Source: DASZVN01 sp035547055 (GTDB lineage: Bacteria; Pseudomonadota; Alphaproteobacteria; Rhizobiales; Methylopilaceae). From it: 24,718 bases of DNA. The DNA is taken from NCBI GenBank assembly GCA_035547055.1, contig DASZVN010000034.1, positions 1-24,718 on the forward strand. The letters are read 5' to 3'. Positions within the stretch are counted from its first letter, which is position 1. Each line of letters starts with the position of its first letter. Positions 15,445 through 22,036 of the stretch are shown here, one piece after another. The notes below the pieces were generated by a model, which worked only from the letters and a program-made list of their open reading frames with translations, did no database searches and was not told the DNA's origin. A program made the position numbers and the translations under genes.

Positions 15445-16272
15445 CTACTCTCCATCCGACAGCAGCGTGCCCGCCACCCGCGCCCGCTCCAGGAGCCAGC
15501 GGAAGACGAACCCGGCGGCGGCGAGGTAGACGAGGTTGATCCCGAACGCCTCGATCATGAGGTCGCCGCGGAACTCGTGGTGAAGCAGCAGCGCCCGCAT
15601 GCCCTCGAAGACGTAGGTCGGCGCAAGGCACCACGAGATCGCCGCGACCCAGTGCGGCAGCACCGCGACCGGGTAGTAGACCGCGCAGAGCGGCAGGAGG
15701 ATCACCATCAGCGACCACGCCAGCGTCTCGGCGCCCATGCCGTGGCGGAGGATCAGCCCGGAGACCAGGAGCGAGCATGACCATGCGGTCAGGATCAGGT
15801 TGACGAAGAATGCCGCGAGCGCGAGCCCGAGCGCCCACAGGTTGAAGCCGAAGAAGGCGATCGCGAGCAGCGACACCGGCACCAGCCCGACCATCAGCCG
15901 CACGATGCTCATCACCGCGAGCGAGGCGACGAACTCCGCCGGCGTCAGCGGGCTCATCATCAGGTTGCCGATGTTGTGGGCCCACATCTCCTCCATGAAG
16001 GAGATCGAGAAGCCGAGGCCGCCGCGGAACAGGATGTCCCACAGCAGCACCGCGCCGATGAAGGTGCCGGCGGCGAGCGCGAACCGGCCCGAGGCCTGGC
16101 CCACATAGAGCTGGAGGAAGCCCCAGGTCAGCATCTCGACCGCCGGCCAGTAGACCAGCTCGAGCAGGCGCGGCCACGACGAGCGCAGCACGTACCAGTG
16201 CCGCCGGACCATCGCGCCGACCCGGCGGAAGGAGAAGCTCGGCGAGGGGTCGAGAAGAGCGGCCGCCGTCAT
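15445..16272 (-). CDS. ABC-2 type transporter permease
   Basis: A 275-residue inner-membrane permease with about six helices, of the ABC-2 export type. The N-terminus (RRHWYVLRSSWPRLLELVYW) is followed by membrane segments, and MEEMWAHNIGNLMMSPLTPAEF (about 113-134) is the conserved cytosolic block linking helices in this family. It should pair with the ATPase encoded upstream on the same strand (16481-17239). The exported substrate is unknown; family members move lipids, polysaccharides or drugs. The ATG at 16272 has GAGAGGGG 9 bases upstream. Unusually for such a pair, 208 bases of repeat DNA separate it from the ATPase gene. The stop is a TAG at 15445, three bases past a family 2 repeat. 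Confidence 0.88.
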   Translation of the reverse strand: MTAAALLDPSPSFSFRRVGAMVRRHWYVLRSSWPRLLELVYWPAVEMLTWGFLQLYVGQASGRFALAAGTFIGAVLLWDILFRGGLGFSISFMEEMWAHNIGNLMMSPLTPAEFVASLAVMSIVRLMVGLVPVSLLAIAFFGFNLWALGLALAAFFVNLILTAWSCSLLVSGLILRHGMGAETLAWSLMVILLPLCAVYYPVAVLPHWVAAISWCLAPTYVFEGMRALLLHHEFRGDLMIEAFGINLVYLAAAGFVFRWLLERARVAGTLLSDGE

Positions 16273-16304
16273 GCGGCAAGGCCCCTCTCGGCTCGCTCAT
16301 ACGA

Positions 16305-16365
16305 CCCCTCACCCGGTCGCCTGCTCCGCAGGCGGCTCGACCTCTCCCCGGCCGGGGAGAGGTGA
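16305..16365 (+). repeat. Palindromic repeat, family 1, copy C (forward)
   Basis: The element begins CCCCTCACCCGGTCGCCTGC and ends CTCTCCCCGGCCGGGGAGAGG plus TGA. There are two hairpins: GCCTGC..GCAGGC and CCTCTCCCCGG..CCGGGGAGAGG. It matches copies A and B closely. It lies in the gap between the ABC ATPase and permease genes, facing copy D. Confidence 0.82.
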
Positions 16366-16379
16366 AAGAAGCGCCAGCG

Positions 16380-16447
16380 CCCCTCACCTCTCCCGGAGTG
16401 AGAGGTCGGATCGACCGTGCACCGGCACGGGCGATCCGGGTGAGGGG
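16380..16447 (-). repeat. Palindromic repeat, family 1, copy D (reverse)
   Basis: Reverse-oriented partner of copy C: it begins CCCCTCACCTCTCCCGGAGT and ends GATCCGGGTGAGGGG. The inner hairpin differs in sequence from copies B and C (CCGTGCACCGGCACGGG) but still pairs, so the fold is kept while the bases change. Copies C and D are 14 bases apart, much like A and B (17 bases). Confidence 0.78.
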
Positions 16448-16480
16448 TTGCGGCGCCGGAAAATTCGCACGCGAGCGCGG

Positions 16481-17239
16481 TCATGCCACCTCCTCCGCGG
16501 CGGCGCGGCGGCCGCGAGCGATGTCGAGGAATACCTCCTCCATGGTCTGGCGGTCATAGCGGCCGATCAATTCGGCCGGGCTGCCGGCGTCGACGATCGT
16601 GCCGCGGCGCATCATCAGCACGCGGTCGCACAGCCGCTCGACCTCGATCATGTTGTGCGAGGCGAGCAGGATCGACACGCCGCGCTCGTCGCGCTCGGCC
16701 ATGATGCGGCCCCGGATCCAGTCGGCGGTGTCGGGATCGAGCGAGGCGGTCGGCTCGTCGAGGAGCAGCACCTCGGGGGCGTTGACCAGCGCCTTTGCGA
16801 GCGCGACCCGGGTCTTCTGGCCGGACGACAGAGTGCCGGTCTGGCGGTCGAGGAAGCCGCCGAGGTCGAGGCCGTCGGCAAGTTCGCCGATCCGCTCCGA
16901 CGGGCGGCGGACGCCGTAGAGGCGGGCGAAGACCTCTAGGTTCTGGCGCACCGTGAGCCGCCCGGGCAGATCGACATAGGGGCTCTCGAAATTCATCCGA
17001 TGGAGCACCCTGTGGCGCTCGCGCGGCATCGCCGCGCCGAGCACCTCGACATGGCCCGCGCTCGGCGTCACCAAGCCCATGACGCTGGCGATGGTCGTGG
17101 TCTTGCCGGCGCCGTTGCCGCCGAGAAGGCCGACGATGGCGCCGCGCGGCACCTCGAAGCTGATGCCGCCGACCGCCGTGGCGCCGTGGTAGCGCTTCAC
17201 GAGATCGCGGACGCGGATGGCGGGAGCGTGGTCGAGCAT
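16481..17239 (-). CDS. ABC transporter ATP-binding protein
   Basis: A 252-residue nucleotide-binding subunit for an ABC-2 exporter. Seen: Walker A GGNGAGKTT (40-48), signature LSSGQ (137-141), Walker B LLLDEPTASLD (158-168, catalytic Glu162), and the H-loop His195 in ASHN. The Q-loop position appears to be NFESPYVDLP (83-92), with Asn where Gln is usual. The natural partner is the permease at 15445-16272, downstream on the same strand. The C-terminal QTMEEVFLDIARGR matches export ATPases. The ATG at 17239 lacks a strong ribosome site. It lies downstream of dinB, separated by 118 bases that hold a family 2 repeat, so it may have its own promoter. Confidence 0.93.
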   Translation of the reverse strand: MLDHAPAIRVRDLVKRYHGATAVGGISFEVPRGAIVGLLGGNGAGKTTTIASVMGLVTPSAGHVEVLGAAMPRERHRVLHRMNFESPYVDLPGRLTVRQNLEVFARLYGVRRPSERIGELADGLDLGGFLDRQTGTLSSGQKTRVALAKALVNAPEVLLLDEPTASLDPDTADWIRGRIMAERDERGVSILLASHNMIEVERLCDRVLMMRRGTIVDAGSPAELIGRYDRQTMEEVFLDIARGRRAAAEEVA

Positions 17240-17289
17240 GAGCCTGGTCGCGAGGTTCCCGCCTACTTAAGGGCTCGCGCCCGCGAACT

Positions 17290-17361
17290 GTAGGGTGGGC
17301 ATGCGCAGCATGCCCACGTGCGAGGCCGAACGTGGGCAGCGCAAGCGCATGCCCACCCTAC
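17290..17361. repeat. Palindromic repeat, family 2, copy R2
   Basis: A 72-base element with perfect 17-base terminal inverted repeats (GTAGGGTGGGCATGCGC and its complement). Inside are TGGGCATGC-GCA-GCATGCCCA, a perfect 9-base hairpin, and CACGT..ACGTG. It could fold as one long hairpin or as two side hairpins. Its right end overlaps the dinB stop codon (TAG of GTAGGG on the minus strand). Confidence 0.88.
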
Positions 17362-18467
17362 AGGAGCGGCAGCTCCGGCTCCTCGCCGTCTTCGTCGGCG
17401 CCAAGATTGTGCAGCGACACCCCGAGCAGGCGGACGCCGAGCCGGAGCGGCATCAGCGTCGCCAGAAGGTCGAGGGCGACCGTCCGCAGCTCCGCGGGCC
17501 CGGCGAGCGGATGCGGCAGCGTGCGGCTCCGCGTGACCTGGCGGAAATCGGCGTATTTCGCCTTCACCGTCACGGTGCGCCCGGCGATGCCGCCGCGCGC
17601 GCAATGGTCCCACAGCGCGGCGATCAGCGGCTCGAGGCCCGCCACCAGCTCCGCGCGGGCCAGGAGGTCGGTCGCGAAGGTGGTTTCGGTCCCGACCGAT
17701 TTCCGCACCCTGTCGGCCCGCACCTCGCGATGATCGATGCCGCGGGCGGCGCCGAAATAATAGTCCGCCGCCTTGCCGAAATGGGCCCGGAGGAATTCGA
17801 GCGGCTGCGCCCTGAGATCGGCGCCGGTCGCGATGCCGAGTCGCTCCATCCTGGCCGCCGTGACCGGGCCGACGCCGTGGAAGCGGCCGACCGGCAGCGT
17901 CTCGACGAAGGCCGCGCCGGCCCCCGGCGGGATCACGAACAGCCCGTCGGGCTTCCTGTGGTCCGACGCGAGCTTGGCGAGAAACTTGTTGTAGGAGACG
18001 CCGGCCGAGGCGGTGAGGCCGGTGGCCTCGCGGATGCGAGCGCGGATTTCTTCCGCGATCCGGGTCGCCGAGGCGATGCCCCTGAGGTTGGCGGTGACGT
18101 CGAGATAGGCCTCGTCGAGCGCGAGCGGCTCGATCAGCGCGGTGTAGTCGGCGAAGATGGCCCGAACCTGGAGCGAGATCGCGCGGTAGACGTCGAAGCG
18201 CGGCGGCACGAAGACGAGCTCCGGGCAGCGCCGCCGCGCCGCGATCGACGACATCGCGGAGCGCACGCCGTAGCGGCGGGCCTCGTAGCTCGCGGCGGCG
18301 ACGACGCCACGCTCGCGCGAGCCGCCGACCGCGACCGGGCGGCCGCGCAGCGCGGGGTCGTCGCGCTGCTCGACCGAGGCGTAGAAGGCATCCATGTCGA
18401 CATGGACGATCTTGCGCACCGGCGCGGGCGCGGACGGATCGGACGGCGGCCAGGCGGGGTCGGGCAC
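17358..18467 (-). CDS. dinB: DNA polymerase IV
   Basis: Y-family translesion DNA polymerase of 369 residues. Seen: HVDMDAFYASVEQ (22-34) with catalytic Asp24 and a likely steric-gate Tyr29; SYEARRYGVRSAM (60-72); ALDEAYLDV (116-124) with Asp118 and Glu119; SAGVSYNKFLAKLASD; and FHGVGPVTAARM, a helix-hairpin-helix. The C-terminal ELPLL (365-369) fits a beta-clamp-binding peptide. The start is GTG at 18467; a GTG 16 codons later would remove a Pro-rich tail and cannot be excluded. The stop codon lies inside repeat R2. It follows the PodJ-like gene by 109 bases. No LexA box is evident upstream. Confidence 0.94.
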   Translation of the reverse strand: MPDPAWPPSDPSAPAPVRKIVHVDMDAFYASVEQRDDPALRGRPVAVGGSRERGVVAAASYEARRYGVRSAMSSIAARRRCPELVFVPPRFDVYRAISLQVRAIFADYTALIEPLALDEAYLDVTANLRGIASATRIAEEIRARIREATGLTASAGVSYNKFLAKLASDHRKPDGLFVIPPGAGAAFVETLPVGRFHGVGPVTAARMERLGIATGADLRAQPLEFLRAHFGKAADYYFGAARGIDHREVRADRVRKSVGTETTFATDLLARAELVAGLEPLIAALWDHCARGGIAGRTVTVKAKYADFRQVTRSRTLPHPLAGPAELRTVALDLLATLMPLRLGVRLLGVSLHNLGADEDGEEPELPLL

Positions 18468-18543
18468 GGCAGTGGCGCGGCGAGAACGGACCGGCCGAGA
18501 CTAGCGCATTCCTCGCGCCGATTCCTGCCGGCCTTCCCCGGCC

Positions 18544-18562
18544 GGCCGGGACAATCCCGGCC
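18544..18562 (-). terminator. Hairpin after the PodJ-like gene
   Basis: A perfect 8-base inverted repeat, GGCCGGGA and TCCCGGCC with a 3-base loop, lies 14 bases past the stop of the PodJ-like gene and before dinB. No T-tract follows on the minus strand, so it is a candidate for mRNA end or stability only. Confidence 0.4.
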
Positions 18563-18576
18563 TCCGAGGCGGGGCG

Positions 18577-21500
18577 CTACTTCGCGCGGGCGGTCGCGGG
18601 GGCGCGGTCCCAGCCGCCGGGCGGCGTCGCGACCTCGTTGGCCGCGGCGATCGCCTTCTTGGCCTGCCAGGTGCCGGCCGCGAGCTTGGCGGTCGAAAGC
18701 TGCTGGTCGGTCATCTTCTTGGCGAGCTGGTCGCGCTTCTCGGCGGCGTCCTTGTCGCCCTGGTCGGCCGCGAGCGAGAACCACAGATAGGCCTCGGGCA
18801 GGTTCTGCTTCACCGCCAGCCCGCGGGCGTAGAGGACGCCGAGATTGTACTGGCTGTCCTTGAGGCCGTAGTCGGCAGCCTTGCGGAACCAGCGGGCGGC
18901 CTGGCCGAAATCGGGCCGGCCGAGGGCGCCGTCGGCATAGAGCACGCCGAGATTGTGCATGGCGCGGACATTGCCGTGATCGGCGGCCCTCTCGTACCAC
19001 TCGCGCGCCTTGGCGGCGTCCTTGCCGATGCCGATGCCTTTCTCGTAGAGCGCGCCGAGACGGTACTCGGCCGGCGCGAGACCATGCCGTGCCGCCCGGC
19101 CGAACCAGTCGGCCGCCTTGGCGGTGTCGCGCTTGAAGCCGCGGCCGTCGTAATAGCGCTCCGCGAGCTCGTACTCGGCCGGGGCGTCGCCGGCGCCGGC
19201 GCGCTGCATCAGCCGGCTGCCGCCGGCCGGCTCCATCGGGACGGCAGGCGCAACGGTCTCGGGATTCGCGGCCGGGAGCGGCGCCGCCGGCAGCGACGCG
19301 GTGACGGCCGGATCGGCCGGGCGGGGGGCGCTGTCCTGCCCGGTCGTGGCGGGCGGCGCGGCAATGACCGCCGGCTCGGTGGCGATGCTCGCCGTCACCG
19401 CCTGGGTGGTGACGCTGGTGGTGGCGGGCGCCGCCGCGGCGGTCGTCGCAGCCGGCGGCGCGCCGGGGGCGGCCGCAGGCGCCGCGCTCGCCGTCTCCTG
19501 CGACGCGGCGCTTGCCGTGTCCTGCGGCGCAGCGCTCGCCGCGTCGGTGGCGGCGGAGGTGTCCGCCGGGGCGTGGGCATCGTCCTTGGCCGGAGCCGCC
19601 GAGGCGGTATCGGGATGGGCCTCGGCCGCCGCGAGCTGCTCGCCCGCGGGCTGCGGCACCGCCGCGGCGGTAGCGGTCGCCGTTTCGTGGCGGTTGGTGA
19701 GGATGCGGCCGACCTGCCACGAGCCGGCAAGGACGAGGGCGGCGGCAAGCCCGATCGCGAAGCGGCGCACCCCGCGGCCGGCGACGACATTGTCGTTGGC
19801 GCCCTGGATCGCGACCGCCTCGCGCGCGAGCTCCTCGCCGCGCTCGGCGCGGCTGCGCTCGATCTCGCTCTCCATCAGCGCGCGGCGGGCCGCGGCGATG
19901 AGCTGCGCGCGCTCCTGTCCGGGCTCGACCTCCCGCGGCGGGAAAGTCTCCTCGTCGGCGACCGGGAACACCGGCGCGAGCGTGCCGTCGCGCTCGGCCT
20001 CGTCGGCGGCCTCGATCGCCGCCGCGCGGGCGCGCTCGGTGATGGTCTCGGGCTCGTCCTCCTCGACGGCCTCGGGCTCTTCGGCCACGGCCGCCTCGTC
20101 GATCGCGCCGCGGAGCGGCGTGATCGGACGGTCGGCGAGGCGGTCGGTGACTTTCTCCAGCGCGTCACGGACGCCGGCGAGCGCGTCGACGATGCGGCGC
20201 TGGGTATCCTCCGACTGCCCGCGAAGGTCGGCGAGCTCGCGCACCAGGGCGCCGCCGTCGTCGCGGTCGAGCTGCGCCCCCTGGAGCGCGGCGAGCGTGG
20301 TGCGGACCGCCCGCGCCGCAATCGCCTCGACCGATTCGTTCGCGAGCGCCCGGCCGTCCTCGATTTGGCGCAGGACATCGAGAATGCCGCGCTCCAGCCG
20401 GGTCAGGACCGCCGGCGTCGCCGCCGGCTCGATGCGCTTGACGAAGCGCTCCAGGGCCGCCTCGACCGCCGCCGTCGGGTCGAGATGGCCGCGCTCCTCG
20501 GCGCGCTCCAGCCGGCGCGCCAGCCGCTCGACCGCCTCGCGCACGCTGTCGTCGCGGGCCGTCAGCGCCGCTGCGGGACGCTGCATTTCGGTGCGGACGG
20601 CATCGATCAGCCGCTCGCCGACGCTCGTCATCTCCTGGCGGACGGCGTGGGCGTAGCGCTCCGGCTCCATCAGCGGAAGGCGGTCGAGCCGCTCGACGAT
20701 CCCGTCGAGCGCGCTGCGGATGGCGGTGAGCGCGCTGCCGTCGCCGCCGGCGAGACCGATCGCGCGGGTGCGAAGCTCCTGGATCGAGCCGCGCAGGCTC
20801 TCCAGCGTCTTCTGGTCGGGCGCGGTGGTCTCGGCCAGATGGTCGATGCGCTCGCCGATCTCCTGCACGGCGCGGGTCAGGGTGGCGATCTTGCCGTCGA
20901 GCGCGGCGGCCTGCTCGGCGGCGCTGAAATTGCCGCTCTGGATCATGCGGCCGTTGCGGGCGAGCTCCTCGACCACGCGGCCGAGGCGCGGATCGCCCTC
21001 GCCGGGGTCGCGCGCCAGCGAGGGCCCCGGCCGACGCGGCGCCGCGTCGGCCGCGATGCGCTCGCCCTCCGGCTCGCGCGGCGGCTTCGGCTCGGCGGCG
21101 CGCTTCGGCGCGATCGCGCGGATCTCGTCCTCGAGGGTGACGCGGCGCGTGTCGCCGATCGCCGGGCGCGGCTGCGGCTCGCGGGCCGGCGCCTCGGCCA
21201 TGTAGGAGGCGAGGCTCTGCAACTGCCGCTCCAGCCGCGCGAGGTTGTCGGCCTCGGGTCCGCGGGCGAAGCGGTCGCGGACCCGAGCGAATTCGGGACG
21301 GGCGACCGGCCCGGCCGGCAGGCGCCAGTCGGCCTCGGCGGCGGCCTCGGCCTCGGCGGCGACGTCGCGCGGCAGCTCGACCGCCTTCGGCGGGATCGGA
21401 CCGATGGCCTCGTCGCGCGCCGGCATACGCTCGGCCCGGGCGGCACCGTTGCGCCGGGACTCGGGCGCGGGCGGCTCGCCGTCGAGGGTGCGCTGGCGGC

Positions 21501-21771
21501 TCGTGATCTCGGCCAGCGCCGCGTCGAGCCGCGCCGAGCGCGGCGCCTCGCGGCGACGGATGACGGTGGTGGACGACGGCGCCGGCTGGTCGTCGAACGC
21601 CGACGCCAGATCCTCGAGCCGCTGTTCGAGCCGGGAGAACGAATCGCTCAGCGCGCCAGCAAGGTCGTCGCTGCGCGGCCGCTCGTCCCGTGTGGCCTTG
21701 CCCCGGCGGAGCCCGGCACCGGACGCGTCCTCGCCGCGCTTTTCCCTGCTCCCCCGCTCGCTTGCGCTCAT
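18577..21771 (-). CDS. PodJ-like polar localization protein with Sel1 repeats
   Basis: A 1064-residue membrane-spanning protein. Residues 1 to about 650 are cytosolic, charged and rich in predicted helix (SDSFSRLEQRLEDLASAF at 42-59; many LExL/REAVERLARRLERAEE stretches), consistent with coiled coils. One transmembrane helix lies near 666-685 (FAIGLAAALVLAGSW). A long Ala/Thr/Pro-rich linker (about 690-850) is followed by four Sel1-type repeats (about 855-1010: AEYELAERYYDGRG, AEYRLGALYEKGIG, AMHNLGVLYADGA, SQYNLGVLYARGL). This order is that of PodJ, which marks a cell pole in alphaproteobacteria. The chain ends about 45 residues after the repeats with no recognisable peptidoglycan-binding domain. 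The ATG at 21771 has GGAGG 5 bases upstream. Sel1-containing proteins with coiled coils are diverse, so the PodJ name is by architecture. Confidence 0.8.
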   Translation of the reverse strand: MSASERGSREKRGEDASGAGLRRGKATRDERPRSDDLAGALSDSFSRLEQRLEDLASAFDDQPAPSSTTVIRRREAPRSARLDAALAEITSRQRTLDGEPPAPESRRNGAARAERMPARDEAIGPIPPKAVELPRDVAAEAEAAAEADWRLPAGPVARPEFARVRDRFARGPEADNLARLERQLQSLASYMAEAPAREPQPRPAIGDTRRVTLEDEIRAIAPKRAAEPKPPREPEGERIAADAAPRRPGPSLARDPGEGDPRLGRVVEELARNGRMIQSGNFSAAEQAAALDGKIATLTRAVQEIGERIDHLAETTAPDQKTLESLRGSIQELRTRAIGLAGGDGSALTAIRSALDGIVERLDRLPLMEPERYAHAVRQEMTSVGERLIDAVRTEMQRPAAALTARDDSVREAVERLARRLERAEERGHLDPTAAVEAALERFVKRIEPAATPAVLTRLERGILDVLRQIEDGRALANESVEAIAARAVRTTLAALQGAQLDRDDGGALVRELADLRGQSEDTQRRIVDALAGVRDALEKVTDRLADRPITPLRGAIDEAAVAEEPEAVEEDEPETITERARAAAIEAADEAERDGTLAPVFPVADEETFPPREVEPGQERAQLIAAARRALMESEIERSRAERGEELAREAVAIQGANDNVVAGRGVRRFAIGLAAALVLAGSWQVGRILTNRHETATATAAAVPQPAGEQLAAAEAHPDTASAAPAKDDAHAPADTSAATDAASAAPQDTASAASQETASAAPAAAPGAPPAATTAAAAPATTSVTTQAVTASIATEPAVIAAPPATTGQDSAPRPADPAVTASLPAAPLPAANPETVAPAVPMEPAGGSRLMQRAGAGDAPAEYELAERYYDGRGFKRDTAKAADWFGRAARHGLAPAEYRLGALYEKGIGIGKDAAKAREWYERAADHGNVRAMHNLGVLYADGALGRPDFGQAARWFRKAADYGLKDSQYNLGVLYARGLAVKQNLPEAYLWFSLAADQGDKDAAEKRDQLAKKMTDQQLSTAKLAAGTWQAKKAIAAANEVATPPGGWDRAPATARAK

Positions 21772-21904
21772 GCCCGCCTCCGCACACTCCGAGCGGGCTG
21801 CTCGTCATGTCGGAATCGGCCCGCCCGGCCTTCGGGCCGCCCTCTCCGACCTGTTAACGAATCAATGCCAGCCCGACCGATGGTTGACCTTTCGCTAGGC
21901 GGGG

Positions 21905-21919
21905 TAAACGAAACGTTAA
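21905..21919. promoter_or_regulatory. Candidate CtrA binding site
   Basis: TAAA-CGAAACG-TTAA matches the CtrA consensus TTAA-N7-TTAA with one mismatch and exact spacing. It is 134 bases upstream of the PodJ-like start and 118 upstream of the acyl-CoA dehydrogenase start. CtrA is the master cell-cycle regulator of alphaproteobacteria. Binding is inferred. Confidence 0.5.
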
Positions 21920-21921
21920 CG

Positions 21922-21930
21922 CTATTCACA
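21922..21930 (+). promoter_or_regulatory. Candidate DnaA box
   Basis: CTATTCACA matches TTATNCACA at all but the first base. It lies two bases from the candidate CtrA site. DnaA is known to activate podJ in Caulobacter, which makes the position suggestive; a single 8/9 match can occur by chance. Confidence 0.35.
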
Positions 21931-22003
21931 GCTTCGCTCGGATGGGTTGCCGCGGGCGGCCGCGGCGGCGGCGATTGCGCTCCCGCACGCCGGAGCGCAT
22001 TTT

Positions 22004-22021
22004 CGGGTCAATTCAGACCCG
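22004..22021. promoter_or_regulatory. Short inverted repeat before the acyl-CoA dehydrogenase
   Basis: CGGGTC-AATTCA-GACCCG is a perfect 6-base inverted repeat with a 6-base spacer, ending 15 bases before the ATG at 22037. It could be an operator for a fatty-acid regulator of the TetR type or a weak hairpin near the ribosome site. There is no direct evidence for either. Confidence 0.3.
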
Positions 22022-22036
22022 CCAGGACCCTCGCCC

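Larger units (their letters stand above)
21772..22036. promoter_or_regulatory. Divergent control region: PodJ-like gene / acyl-CoA dehydrogenase
   Basis: This 265-base region is notably more AT-rich in its middle than the genes around it. It holds TTAA half sites, a near-consensus CtrA site (21905-21919), a near-consensus DnaA box (21922-21930), two GANTC methylation sites (21813-21817, 21859-21863), and TTGACC (21884-21889), a possible -35 element for the plus strand. No clear -10 can be assigned. Promoters for both flanking genes are expected here. Confidence 0.6.

Noticed and set aside
21854..21868. TTAA at 21854-21857 as the left half of a second CtrA site.
   Set aside because: The bases 11 positions on are ATGC, not TTAA, so there is no full site at the right spacing; at most a half site.
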